Shown: piece by piece, positions 31,326-40,368 of the stretch | How the letters are laid out: each line of letters starts with the position of its first letter | Position numbering within the stretch: the stretch's first letter is position 1 | NCBI GenBank assembly: GCA_001897825.1 | Contig: MKUM01000018.1 | Coordinates: 1-64,000, forward strand | Direction: 5' to 3' | DNA length: 64,000 nt | Source of the DNA: Candidatus Amoebophilus sp. 36-38 | GTDB lineage: Bacteria; Bacteroidota; Bacteroidia; Cytophagales; Amoebophilaceae | Notes under the pieces: model-generated | The model's input: the letters and a program-made list of their open reading frames with translations, nothing else | What the model was told of the DNA's origin: nothing | Database searches by the model: none | Made by a program: the position numbers and the translations under genes

Positions 31326-32219
31326 TTAGCGAGTGGCCTCTTTTGCCTTTTCTTCTCGCATTCGTTTCCAATTTTCTTCTTGCGCTTGCCAGCACCTTGC
31401 TCCTTCTCCTCCAAGCCACTCTTCGCCACGTTTTTTTCGTATTTCTTGTTCTACTCGTTCTGCTTCTGCCGCCGCTGCTGCTTCCGCTGCTTCTTGGTCT
31501 TCTTGTTCTCTTTGTCTCCTTAGTATCTCTGCTGCTATTTTTTCATCTTCGGAAGTAAAGTTGATTTTACGATGAACAACAGCCGTGGGGTCAATATCAT
31601 CCTCAGGAACAGGGATGGGTTCTCGATGTTTTATACGCCAGGTTACCGCATCTTCTTGTACAAGCCTATTCTCATGATCGTATAGTTTGAATTTGATTAC
31701 AATTTGTCGGCTTCCCATACCAGGTTCTAATTGTAAATCTATAATGAGTGTGTTGTCATAACTATTTTGGGGATTTAATTCCTTCAACAAACTAAAAGAA
31801 GCAAGGAGTTTATGCTCAATTTTCATAAGATTCGGATCTCGACGCTCACGTATTCTGCTTGGCCAATTAATAACTCCTGCTCGATCTTCTACTTGGACAG
31901 TTAGCTTGTATCGGTCTAAAAATACAATTTGCTCATTGGTCGGAATAAACTTAACAGATAGACCATGTTGCTGTCCTACCAACTCAGTAGGAGCTACTTC
32001 CATGCGTAAGCCTCCAAGTTTTAACTCTGAAAAACTTGCTAAAGGCTTCTTTTTGTTAGGCTCACACTTGCAACTACCTATTTGCAAGGCAAAGAACAAT
32101 AAAAAACCATACAGAAATCTAAATTGCCATCGATTATAAGTAAATAACGAATAATTCATCGTAAAAAATGTTTGTTTGATAGTACAACGAAATATAGGCT
32201 TTTTACAAATTTTGATCAT
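31326..32219 (-). CDS. Lipoprotein: N-terminal module shared with 17603-21379, charged coiled-coil C-terminus (start probably at internal MNYSLF)
   Basis: LQIGSCKCEPN lipobox; P.ELVGQQ..LSVKF....VFLD.Y.L.V...VQED.VTWR pattern matches the N-term of 17603. Confidence 0.7.
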   Translation of the reverse strand: MIKICKKPIFRCTIKQTFFTMNYSLFTYNRWQFRFLYGFLLFFALQIGSCKCEPNKKKPLASFSELKLGGLRMEVAPTELVGQQHGLSVKFIPTNEQIVFLDRYKLTVQVEDRAGVINWPSRIRERRDPNLMKIEHKLLASFSLLKELNPQNSYDNTLIIDLQLEPGMGSRQIVIKFKLYDHENRLVQEDAVTWRIKHREPIPVPEDDIDPTAVVHRKINFTSEDEKIAAEILRRQREQEDQEAAEAAAAAEAERVEQEIRKKRGEEWLGGEGARCWQAQEENWKRMREEKAKEATR

Positions 32220-32245
32220 ACATCATAAAAAGATAAGAATAGCCA

Positions 32246-33001
32246 TTAGAAATTAATTATTTTGGCCAAGTTATAAGCTATACTTAAGTTTACATCTACA
32301 TTTGTGCCTCTTGTTCCTTCCAAAATCCTTCTTAATCCTAAATGAGCTATGAAACTAGTGGCTAATCCCATATCGAATTCATAACCAACGCCTAGGATAC
32401 AGCCTAAATCCAATTTCCTGAAGTTGAGATCTGGGAATTCCTTAAGTAAATCTTTACGTACACGTACTTTTTCGCCCTCTCGGCTCTTAAAGGTTTTACT
32501 TTGTTGGGCACTGACCAAATAGGCTACATAAAGACCAAGTATATAGCATAAATTTTTAATGTGATTTGTATTTATTCGACCTGGAAAAGAGGCTACTCTC
32601 ATGGTGGCAACCAGGTAATCAAGACTTACGGTTGAAGATAAAAGAGAAGCAATTTTATTTGATTCAGGCTTCCAAAATGTAGGACGTTTTTCTTTCCCTC
32701 CTTTACCAGCATATAAAATTTCCCAATAAACATCTATGTACTCATACAAGGTACGGCAGATAAAAAAGCCAGCGTGGTACCGGCTAATGCCAGCGGATTC
32801 AAAATTATTTTTTTCTTCTTTGAAGTTTGGCCGTTGATGCAATCTTTTGAAAGGGTCTTCGTCCTTTTTTTCGTGGATACTTGTATCAATTTGAGAAGTA
32901 GAAGGTCCTAGCCTAATACCAAATTTTACCTGATTAGGTTGTGCATAGGCATCGAAGGATAGGCAGCTAAGTACCAGAACAGCGAGTAGGATTTTCTTCA
33001 T
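32246..33001 (-). CDS. Outer-membrane beta-barrel (porin-like) protein
   Basis: Signal peptide MKKILLAVLVLSCLSFDAYAQ; KFGIRLGPSTSQ and alternating hydrophobic strands to the C-terminus. Confidence 0.7.
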   Translation of the reverse strand: MKKILLAVLVLSCLSFDAYAQPNQVKFGIRLGPSTSQIDTSIHEKKDEDPFKRLHQRPNFKEEKNNFESAGISRYHAGFFICRTLYEYIDVYWEILYAGKGGKEKRPTFWKPESNKIASLLSSTVSLDYLVATMRVASFPGRINTNHIKNLCYILGLYVAYLVSAQQSKTFKSREGEKVRVRKDLLKEFPDLNFRKLDLGCILGVGYEFDMGLATSFIAHLGLRRILEGTRGTNVDVNLSIAYNLAKIINF

Positions 33002-33083
33002 GTTGCTTATTTAACGGGCTAATTTCCGCTGGCACTAGTAATTTCCCAAATGGCCGCACCATACCATACGTTAATAGTTCCTG

Positions 33084-33314
33084 TTAGCTTTTATTTTCCA
33101 CCTTTACTTTTACGCTATAATAGCCTTCTGCCCAATATAATCTACCTACTTCATATTTATCTATATAAAAACAATCTGGTGCATCTTTGAAGCCTTTAAA
33201 TGTTTTGTACTTTTCTACTACTGCTATTGCTTCTTCATAAGTGAGGTAAGAACCTATATGTTTTTCATCATCATTTTTAGGATTGAGATGAGATACCATG
33301 TATATGTGATTCAT
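33084..33314 (-). CDS. Small immunity-like protein (YLLQH..GFKD..FYIDKYE..WxEG type; possibly DUF7336, name unverified)
   Basis: IYMVSHLNPKNDDEKHIGSYLTYEEAIAVVEKYKTFKGFKDAPDCFYIDKYEVGRLYWAEGYYSV; 4-nt ATGA overlap with the upstream gene. Confidence 0.65.
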   Translation of the reverse strand: MNHIYMVSHLNPKNDDEKHIGSYLTYEEAIAVVEKYKTFKGFKDAPDCFYIDKYEVGRLYWAEGYYSVKVKVENKS

Positions 33315-33796
33315 AATAATTGTTTGTCATATAATTCTTTAAATTTCTTGATTTGATAAAACTCACTTTGTGGTCCTCTTGGATAATCGCTAGTATGATA
33401 TTTTTGTTGCATTATGCGTTCTGCAAAGTCGATACTATTTTCACCAGGTTGGTCTTGTGTATCTTTAGAAAACCAAGAAGGTAAATTTAAAGTCATTTCT
33501 ATATCTTCATCTTCTTGTTCATTGATATACCCCGAATATGTAAAAAAGCCTCCTTCCCACTCAGATACTCCTATTGGCATACGAGAAATGAAAAAACCCT
33601 CTATAAGATCGTCATAGCCACCAGCAACTTTGCACTTATCTTTGAATCCTAGAAGTAATGTATATACCTTTATTGCTTCATTGATTTGTTTTTTAGAAGT
33701 AAATATACCTAGTCTTTTTACATTTATTTCTTCCTCATCCTCTATTCTGATTTCATCAATATGTTGTAAATCATATAAATATTTAAATTTAACCAT
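33311..33796 (-). CDS. Chimeric protein: immunity-like N-terminal domain fused to a polymorphic-toxin C-terminal tail
   Basis: N-term YLYDLQHI...RLGIFTSKKQINEAIKVYTLLLGFKD...GFFISRMPIGVSEWEGGF parallels 33084-33314; C-term PSWFSKDTQDQPGENSIDFAERIMQQKYHTSDYPRGPQSEFYQIKKF parallels the end of 33811-36663. Confidence 0.65.
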   Translation of the reverse strand: MVKFKYLYDLQHIDEIRIEDEEEINVKRLGIFTSKKQINEAIKVYTLLLGFKDKCKVAGGYDDLIEGFFISRMPIGVSEWEGGFFTYSGYINEQEDEDIEMTLNLPSWFSKDTQDQPGENSIDFAERIMQQKYHTSDYPRGPQSEFYQIKKFKELYDKQLL

Positions 33797-33810
33797 AGGC
33801 TATTTTTATT

Positions 33811-36663
33811 TTATTCAAAAGATCTATCTGCCCATTTTTTTATCTGATTAAACTGAGTACCAGTACCTTCTTTATAATCACCCGGCCCATACTTTTCATC
33901 CATGATCCTTTTAGCAAACTCTTTGCCACTTTCACCTTCTCTAGGACGAAATTCCTTGGCCCAGCTAGGTGCGCCTTTAGCTCCTTCTTTCCCACTAACA
34001 CCAGGTTTCTTTTTCTTGTATTTTCCATTCCATTCTTTTGTTTCTTTCTTACTCTCCTTCTGCACTTCCGGCTGCTCTTTAGTTCCTTCACTTGTCTGCT
34101 GTTGGTTTTTTTTAGCTGCCTTGTCAGCTTTCCTTTTTGCCCTCCTCTGTAGTTTAGCTGCCTGCCTTATTTTCTTTTGTGCTTGTCGTTCTAATTTATT
34201 ACCTTTTTTTATTCCTGTTACTGCCTTTCCCAGCTTTTCTAACTGTTTAGCTTCCTCTACAAGCTTTTGTACTGCTTTTCCTAATTTTCCTATTCTCCTA
34301 AGACCAACAGGTAGCTTAACAAGTGTGATAAGAAGCATATTAATTACTTGCTCAGTTACAAATTCGCCTATTTCCTCACCTCTTTCTTTTTCATGTCCCT
34401 CGAAGCTGTCTATATAGGCTGGTAACGCAGCAAAAAGTCCAGGTATTTGCTTCAAACATGTTGTAAGACCTTCTACTGTAGTTAATGGATTTGTTAATAA
34501 GCTCTCCAAATCTTTTCCGACTCTTTCAGGAGCTTTTTTCAGTGCTTTAACTACCCCATTGGCTGCACCTTCGCGCAAAGCTAAATCGCCTCTAGAATAA
34601 AGATAAGCTATATCCTCATCAGAAGAATCCACTTCATATCCGTCCTCACTTTCCTCGGTTGAGTTCTTGACCTTAATGTTACATGCTGCTAATTCTTCCG
34701 TCGTTAATTCACAACTTCTTTGAAGCTGACTGCGCAAAGTTCTCAATGAATCAAGTTGTTCCTTGTGTTGTTGGGCTTCTTTCTTACATATTTTTATTGC
34801 TTCCGAATCAAAATCGCTATTAATAATCATTGATTCATTGCACAAACGATATAGTCTTTTTTCTCGTTTTTTGAGTACTTCCACTTCTGTGAGCAATGCT
34901 TGACATCCGGCCTTTTGTTCTTCTGGACTCAAGATGCCTGCTTCTACAGCTTGTAAGTAAGCCTCTATTTGAGAAGTTGCATTTTCTAGCGTAAGTTCCA
35001 CAGCGTCTTCTTCTTCGCTTGTATCTTCATAGCTATCACTTTCTTCTCCCGAGCTAAGTTCCTTCTCTTTTTCTACTTTCTTTTTAGTTGCTTGGGTAGT
35101 TGGCTTGGTTTTTTCTTGGGGTAATTTTTGATCTGCTAATCCTAGCTTTTTTTCTGTCTCAGATGTTTTATTTTCTGTACTAGTAGTAGGATTTTCTTGC
35201 TCACTAGTTGTGGTACTTGCTGTAATTAACTGCTTTTTCTTTGCTTCCTTTTCTTCAGGTGTTGGTATTCCGCGCTGGTCTTGGCAAGCAAACCATTTTT
35301 CCGATTGCTTCATCTCTTGTGGTGGTGGAGATGCCCAATTATTTTTAGTCCTATATTCATCTAACTCCTTGAACATTTCCTTATGATGCTTGTCCCAATC
35401 CCAATCGGAATCAAGATCCAAACCATATTCGCTCAAATCAGGAGGTGGGACCACCGTAGGTTTACTTGTTGCTGTTTCAGGGAGACTCGATGCTTTCTTT
35501 TCTAGACGGCGTTTTAAATCAGCTATATACTTTTCATCCTCATCCTCATCTTTTTTTAAATCTTCTAGTTTCAAACTTAAACAAGTCCGCTCGAGAAATG
35601 GAACTACTAGCGTAGGGCTTGAATCTAGTTCTACAGGCTTAGGCTTAAGTATTTCTAGTTCAGCAAGTTGAGCCATGGCTTGGCTTGCTTTTTCCATTGC
35701 TTCTTCCATCTGTTTGCATTCCAATTCACGTTTTCTTTCATTTTTTTCTATCTCGTTATGAATCTTATCCCGAAACTCTTCTTGTTGCCTACGACTTTCT
35801 TCTTGTGCTCTTTTTTCAGCTTCGTCCCATTTGTTCCAACGTGCTTCCTCTTTTGCTGCTTTTCTAGCTTCTTTTGCTTGCCTTTCTTGTTCCAATCGCA
35901 ATCGTTCTTCTTTTTCCTGCCGGGCTTTCTCTTCCAATCTCTCTTTTGCAAGGGAGTGTAAGTTCTCAAGTGTCTGTTGTTCCCTCTCTTTCTCTTTTTG
36001 CTGTTCTTCATACGCCTTATCTCTAGCTTCCTTGCATTGTCTACGTATTGCTTCCTCTTTTCGTTCAGCTTCTTGGCGAACTTGTTCCCGTTCTTCTTTC
36101 TCTTTCCTTAAATTCTCTGCTCCCTCTTGTAACCATGTTTCCCCGCGTTGTCTACGTATTGCTTCCTCTTTTTGTTCTGCTTCTTCTCTTGCTGCTCGCT
36201 CTTTTTCTTCCTGCAATCTTTGCTCCTGTTTTCTAGCTAACTTTTCTTGCCAAGCCCGATGACTTTGTTCCAGCTGTTCTTGTTCTACTTGCCTTCTCCT
36301 TGCTTGGTCTCGATGAAGTTCATCCAATTTTTCCTCTCCTTCACGAAGTGCTTCTTTGCTCCGCTCAAAGAAATCTTGTCCTATGCTTGCTCCTTCTTTT
36401 CGCTCATACTGCATCTGCTGTTGGTGGCTAGAAGAATTTCCTTTCACATGTTTTCTGGTTGCTTTTTCTTTTTCTGGGCGTTTGGTCGTGCTTTTTGGCC
36501 GAAGAAGAGCTGCTTTAGTATATGCCAACTTTTTTTCTAGATCCGGATCTTTACCAGGGTTGGTTGCTGGCTTAGGATGCTTGCAACTTGTTAAAAGCTG
36601 ACCAAAAATTAGTATAAAGGCGATGATCCTTTTAAAAGTTGTAAGTTGATTAGGCTTGCACAT
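33811..36663 (-). CDS. Large coiled-coil lipoprotein with polymorphic-toxin-like C-terminal module
   Basis: Lipobox FGQLLTSCKH; long E/K/R/Q-rich coiled coil; C-term PSWAKEFRPREGESGKEFAKRIMDEKYGPGDYKEGTGTQFNQIKKWADRSFE. Confidence 0.7.
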   Translation of the reverse strand: MCKPNQLTTFKRIIAFILIFGQLLTSCKHPKPATNPGKDPDLEKKLAYTKAALLRPKSTTKRPEKEKATRKHVKGNSSSHQQQMQYERKEGASIGQDFFERSKEALREGEEKLDELHRDQARRRQVEQEQLEQSHRAWQEKLARKQEQRLQEEKERAAREEAEQKEEAIRRQRGETWLQEGAENLRKEKEEREQVRQEAERKEEAIRRQCKEARDKAYEEQQKEKEREQQTLENLHSLAKERLEEKARQEKEERLRLEQERQAKEARKAAKEEARWNKWDEAEKRAQEESRRQQEEFRDKIHNEIEKNERKRELECKQMEEAMEKASQAMAQLAELEILKPKPVELDSSPTLVVPFLERTCLSLKLEDLKKDEDEDEKYIADLKRRLEKKASSLPETATSKPTVVPPPDLSEYGLDLDSDWDWDKHHKEMFKELDEYRTKNNWASPPPQEMKQSEKWFACQDQRGIPTPEEKEAKKKQLITASTTTSEQENPTTSTENKTSETEKKLGLADQKLPQEKTKPTTQATKKKVEKEKELSSGEESDSYEDTSEEEDAVELTLENATSQIEAYLQAVEAGILSPEEQKAGCQALLTEVEVLKKREKRLYRLCNESMIINSDFDSEAIKICKKEAQQHKEQLDSLRTLRSQLQRSCELTTEELAACNIKVKNSTEESEDGYEVDSSDEDIAYLYSRGDLALREGAANGVVKALKKAPERVGKDLESLLTNPLTTVEGLTTCLKQIPGLFAALPAYIDSFEGHEKERGEEIGEFVTEQVINMLLITLVKLPVGLRRIGKLGKAVQKLVEEAKQLEKLGKAVTGIKKGNKLERQAQKKIRQAAKLQRRAKRKADKAAKKNQQQTSEGTKEQPEVQKESKKETKEWNGKYKKKKPGVSGKEGAKGAPSWAKEFRPREGESGKEFAKRIMDEKYGPGDYKEGTGTQFNQIKKWADRSFE

Positions 36664-37175
36664 AATCTATGTTTTTAAAGAGTTATAAATAATAGCTATA
36701 ATGTTAAACACTAAACTATAATGTTGATGAGATGTATAGTTATGAACTTTATTGAATATATGCAAGAATAGAAAAAAGAAAATTTTAAAGAGGCATGGAT
36801 TTAGATGATATAATTTTTAGTGCTAGAAGGGAAGTAGAACTTAATAAAAAAGTTTTTACTACAATCCTCCTTACTTGACTTGAATATAGAAGAAGCGTGT
36901 TTTTGGTTTCAGAAAAAGTCTCTTGTAATTCTTGAAAAATCCTGTTAAAAACCCATCAAATTTTCTTAACAAGCACGCATAAATGAAGTTGGCGATTGTG
37001 TATATATTTTATGCGAATAATGTACATAAAAATAGCAATACATGAGCGATTTTAGTAATTAAATGTTTATAAAATTTATAGCTGATATGTTGTTTTAGGC
37101 GATTAACTATGTTAAATTATTATATAAAGGACCAAATGTAGTAACCCCATTTTTATAACTTAACCCTATCTATTT

Positions 37176-38876
37176 ATGTACCAGATTAACAAAATAATCA
37201 TATACTCAAAACCAAAACCAAAATCAGAACGTTTCTTTAAATTTTTAAGCATTTTTGCATTATTACTTATACTGGCATCTTACAAATCCCCACAAAAAAA
37301 GCGTGTGCTGATTATTGGGGGAGGCCCTTCAGGCCTAGCGGCTGCTAAGTCTGCTTTAGAAAGTGGCTTAGAGCCCATGTTGCTAGACAAAGATGAGACA
37401 ATTGGAGGCGCTTGGAGACCACGTGGTGGACTTATGTGGAATTCGATGCAAACCAATAGTTCGCATTATTCAACCATGTTTTCAGATTTTCCCTGGCAAC
37501 CAGGTACAGCGGATTTCCCAAATCAACACGAGGTTTATAATTACTTAACTGCTTATGCAGACAAATTTGATTTAAATAAATATATCCACCTTAGAAGTGA
37601 AGTAATCCATGTAAAGAAAATACAAAATAAGTGGCAAGTTACTTGGCAAGAAGCAGGCAAAAAGCAACGACAAAAATTTGACTTTGTTATTGTAGCCACA
37701 GGCATGTTTTCTAAACCATATTTGCCTGCTTTAAAAGGGATGGATGAATTTAAGGGCAAAATTATCCATAGTAAAGATTACAAAATACCTGAAACATTTG
37801 ATCACAGGCGTGTTGTAATAATAGGTGGAGCTTTTAGTGGTAGCCAGATTGCGACGGATATTTCTAAAAATGCAAGTTATGTGCTGAATGTTATTAGTCG
37901 TCCCATGTATATACTACAGCGTTATATTAACGCTAGTCCAGATGGAACTAAGTTACCCGTTGACTTTACCTTTTATAATAGAGAAGAACAGATTAAGGAG
38001 TTAACACTAACTGTAGAAGAAAAGAATCAAAAGGCTCATAAACGCTATAGCCAACTTTGCCATAACCAAGCTAATATTTGTAAGCTTTTAGCCATAGATC
38101 CTAATACAGGAAATTCTCCTTACATCACTATTTCTGATAATTATCTGGAGGATATTCAATCAGGGAAAGTGGAAGTTATGCTCAATAAAATTGTAAGATT
38201 AGATAAGGAAGGAATTGTATTTAGCAACGGAGAACGTCAACCTGCCGATGTGATTATATTTTGTACAGGTTATCAGCTTGATTTATCTTTTTTAGATCCT
38301 TCTATACAAAAAACTTTAACGTTTGCTCCAGAAGACCGGCTACAACCTGTTTTATTACATAAACATGTTTTCCATCCTAAGTTGCCTAATATGGCTTTTG
38401 TAGGTATTTACAGAGGAACCAATTGGGGAGTTATGGAACTACAAGCACGATGGGCTAATATGGTATTTGCTGGAATCTTACCTTCGCCTTCTACCAAGGC
38501 TATGTTAGAAGGTATTGATAGTGAATTGATTATAAGGACACAAAAACCACGGCCTCAATTTCCTCATGATAGTTCTGTTGAACTATTAGAAAGTTTAGGA
38601 AAAGAGATTGGCGTTATTCCTAATATGGAATGTTTGAAAGCAAATGATCCTCAATTGTATAGTGAGATGCTGCATACACCTATCATATCAGCTCATTATA
38701 GGCTGAGTGGGTTTGGAAAAAATCCTGCGGTAGCCAAACAGATCATCGATGAACTTTATCAATTTATGCAAAAGAATAACCACACTATTCCCAATGATCC
38801 ACATGGTGTAGAAGCTTTGTCGACTTCTGAAGCTATCAATAATTCACAAGGCTCTATTTTGGTAGCGGGAGAGTAA
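37176..38876 (+). CDS. Flavin-containing monooxygenase-like NAD(P)/FAD oxidoreductase
   Basis: VLIIGGGPSGLAAAKSALESGLEPMLLDKDETIGGAWRP; FKGKIIHSKDYKIPE (FMO fingerprint-like); VVIIGGAFSGSQIATDI. Confidence 0.85.
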   Translation: MYQINKIIIYSKPKPKSERFFKFLSIFALLLILASYKSPQKKRVLIIGGGPSGLAAAKSALESGLEPMLLDKDETIGGAWRPRGGLMWNSMQTNSSHYSTMFSDFPWQPGTADFPNQHEVYNYLTAYADKFDLNKYIHLRSEVIHVKKIQNKWQVTWQEAGKKQRQKFDFVIVATGMFSKPYLPALKGMDEFKGKIIHSKDYKIPETFDHRRVVIIGGAFSGSQIATDISKNASYVLNVISRPMYILQRYINASPDGTKLPVDFTFYNREEQIKELTLTVEEKNQKAHKRYSQLCHNQANICKLLAIDPNTGNSPYITISDNYLEDIQSGKVEVMLNKIVRLDKEGIVFSNGERQPADVIIFCTGYQLDLSFLDPSIQKTLTFAPEDRLQPVLLHKHVFHPKLPNMAFVGIYRGTNWGVMELQARWANMVFAGILPSPSTKAMLEGIDSELIIRTQKPRPQFPHDSSVELLESLGKEIGVIPNMECLKANDPQLYSEMLHTPIISAHYRLSGFGKNPAVAKQIIDELYQFMQKNNHTIPNDPHGVEALSTSEAINNSQGSILVAGE

Positions 38877-38936
38877 CTTCCGCTATCCCCTGAGTATCAA
38901 TCGACGGTGGTTGTGTAAAGATGATTAGGGTTTTCC

Positions 38937-38998
38937 CATGTGCTGTCAGGAATCTTTCCTGACAGTCCATTGGAGTGTTGGGAGTCGCTCCCGACACC
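38937..38998. repeat. Double-hairpin intergenic repeat (CTGTCAGGAA..TTCCTGACAG then GGGAG..CTCCC)
   Basis: Near copy of 61018-61085 (reverse orientation) and 8001-8040 (partial). Confidence 0.75.
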
Positions 38999-39000
38999 AC

Positions 39001-39065
39001 AACTCAGGTTTCTCACAAATTCCTTTCTGTCTAGGGAACAAAATTCTTGGTTTCGAAAGAACTCT
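39001..39065. mobile_element. Half copy of the 142-bp MITE-like element (right end only)
   Basis: GGTTTCTCACAAATTCCTTTCTGTCTAGGGAACAAAATTCTTGGTTTCGAAAGAACTCTA. Confidence 0.7.
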
Positions 39066-39395
39066 AGGGGCTTCTCATCAAACTTGAGCGACCCTACTAC
39101 GATTTCTTGTTTTAAATATAAATAGGTAGTTTGCCAATCTCGATCGAGGTTGGTAAATGTTTTGAGGCACTGATTTACACGAATAAATAAAAAGCCAACA
39201 GACCCCTAATTGGGTTTCCCGTTTTTTCCTTCAAAGGGCTTTTGTGAAAGTTGCAAATTAGATTGGTTATGTATTTTACCCAATAACTCATATACTTCCT
39301 TAAAGGGGCGTTCGGAAAGTGCCTTGATGATGATATTTACTTCGTTGATATCTAAACGTAATTCTATTTTTTCCATAGTAGCTATCCTATATATT

Positions 39396-39537
39396 AGAGT
39401 TCTTGCCTAACCGTCGCCTTGAGTCCTCTGGGTTCGTCAGTAATTTACTCAAAATCCTCATTTACTATAGTAAGCTCTGGTTCCTCGCAAATTCCTTCCT
39501 GTCCAGCGAACGCAATTCTTGGTTTTGCAAGAACTCT
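39396..39537. mobile_element. 142-bp palindromic MITE-like element, copy 2
   Basis: Ends AGAGTTCTTGCCTAACC / GGTTTTGCAAGAACTCT, flanked by TA. Confidence 0.88.
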
Positions 39538-39544
39538 ATTTTCC

Positions 39545-39570
39545 TCAGAGTCCTCTAGGGAAGACTCTGA
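39545..39570. terminator. Hairpin TCAGAGTC / GACTCTGA downstream of the fibre-like gene (minus-strand sense)
   Basis: Perfect 8-bp stem, same stem sequence as 31168-31199. Confidence 0.4.
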
Positions 39571-39623
39571 ATGCCATTTTACATGATACACTTGGGTATC
39601 TCTACATTTACTTATAAGCTATT

Positions 39624-40364
39624 TTAATTTTCTTTTACTATATCTTCGTCCCCTTCCCACCAAAGGTTTGTAATATAATAAGAAATCATATTGCCTGCCC
39701 CATAGTTTCGTTTAGTTTTTATCTGGAGATAATAGTTAAAATTAGTTCCTGCCCATCTTAAGTCTATTTTGTCTCTAAAGCTATTATAGTAAGCGTGGGA
39801 CTTCGTAATCTTACTCTTGGAGCCTTTGAAGGTACTAAGTGCAAATGCATGTAACATCGCATGTAGGCCTCTACCTGGTTTGCTTATTTTGGCAATAATT
39901 TCGAAAGCATGACATTGGTTGAGTTGGGGCGTAATTGTATACCAACTTCCATCTCCAGGGACTTGTCCAGCCATATAGGTGCCTCGGCGGCCGTGCATGC
40001 TGGTGTTTCCATTTATATCTAACTTGGTGCTGGGATTTATGGTGCCAATACCTACATTTCCATCATAACGAATAAATAACTTACTTTCTCCTTGTTGGTC
40101 TACCAGATTGAGGCCAAACTCCGGGCTGTTTTTAGGATATTGTTCAATAGCCCAAGTAGGCTTAAAGTCACTTAGATTATCAAAGAAGCTGAGTAATCTT
40201 GTGTCACTTCCCTTTGGCGAAAGTCTTAATCCATCATCTTCTGAAATTAATCCATCTTCTTGCTTATGGATCATCGAGTCAATGAGGTTAGAAAAATCCT
40301 GTTGAGTAGGGATCGCTCCTTTTTCAAAAGCTTTTTTGAGTTGTACTCTACTAGCTATAGCCAT
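39624..40364 (-). CDS. Tail-fibre/appendage-like protein linked to the baseplate gene
   Basis: DGNVGIGTINPSTKLDINGNTSMHGRRGTY is typical of fibre/adhesin shafts; 4 nt downstream of the baseplate gene. Confidence 0.6.
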   Translation of the reverse strand: MAIASRVQLKKAFEKGAIPTQQDFSNLIDSMIHKQEDGLISEDDGLRLSPKGSDTRLLSFFDNLSDFKPTWAIEQYPKNSPEFGLNLVDQQGESKLFIRYDGNVGIGTINPSTKLDINGNTSMHGRRGTYMAGQVPGDGSWYTITPQLNQCHAFEIIAKISKPGRGLHAMLHAFALSTFKGSKSKITKSHAYYNSFRDKIDLRWAGTNFNYYLQIKTKRNYGAGNMISYYITNLWWEGDEDIVKEN

Positions 40365-40368
40365 AAAT

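Noticed and set aside
31253-31575. Three overlapping plus-strand ORFs antisense to the 31326-32219 lipoprotein
   Set aside because: Same antisense artefact opposite an E/A/R-rich coiled coil; no initiation context or motif.
33902-36601. Numerous plus-strand ORFs (e.g. 33902-34417, 35831-36262) antisense to the coiled-coil gene
   Set aside because: Translations are Ser/Leu/Phe/Cys-rich mirror artefacts of E/K/R/Q-rich coiled-coil codons; the minus-strand ORF is long, continuous and has a lipobox.
38940-39125. 61-aa ORF
   Set aside because: Composed of the hairpin repeat plus half MITE; not a gene.
39210-39410. 66-aa ORF reading into MITE copy 2 (contains SALMMIFTSLISKRNSIFS)
   Set aside because: No recognisable domain and terminates in the repeat; may be antisense to a small remnant, but support is too weak to call.
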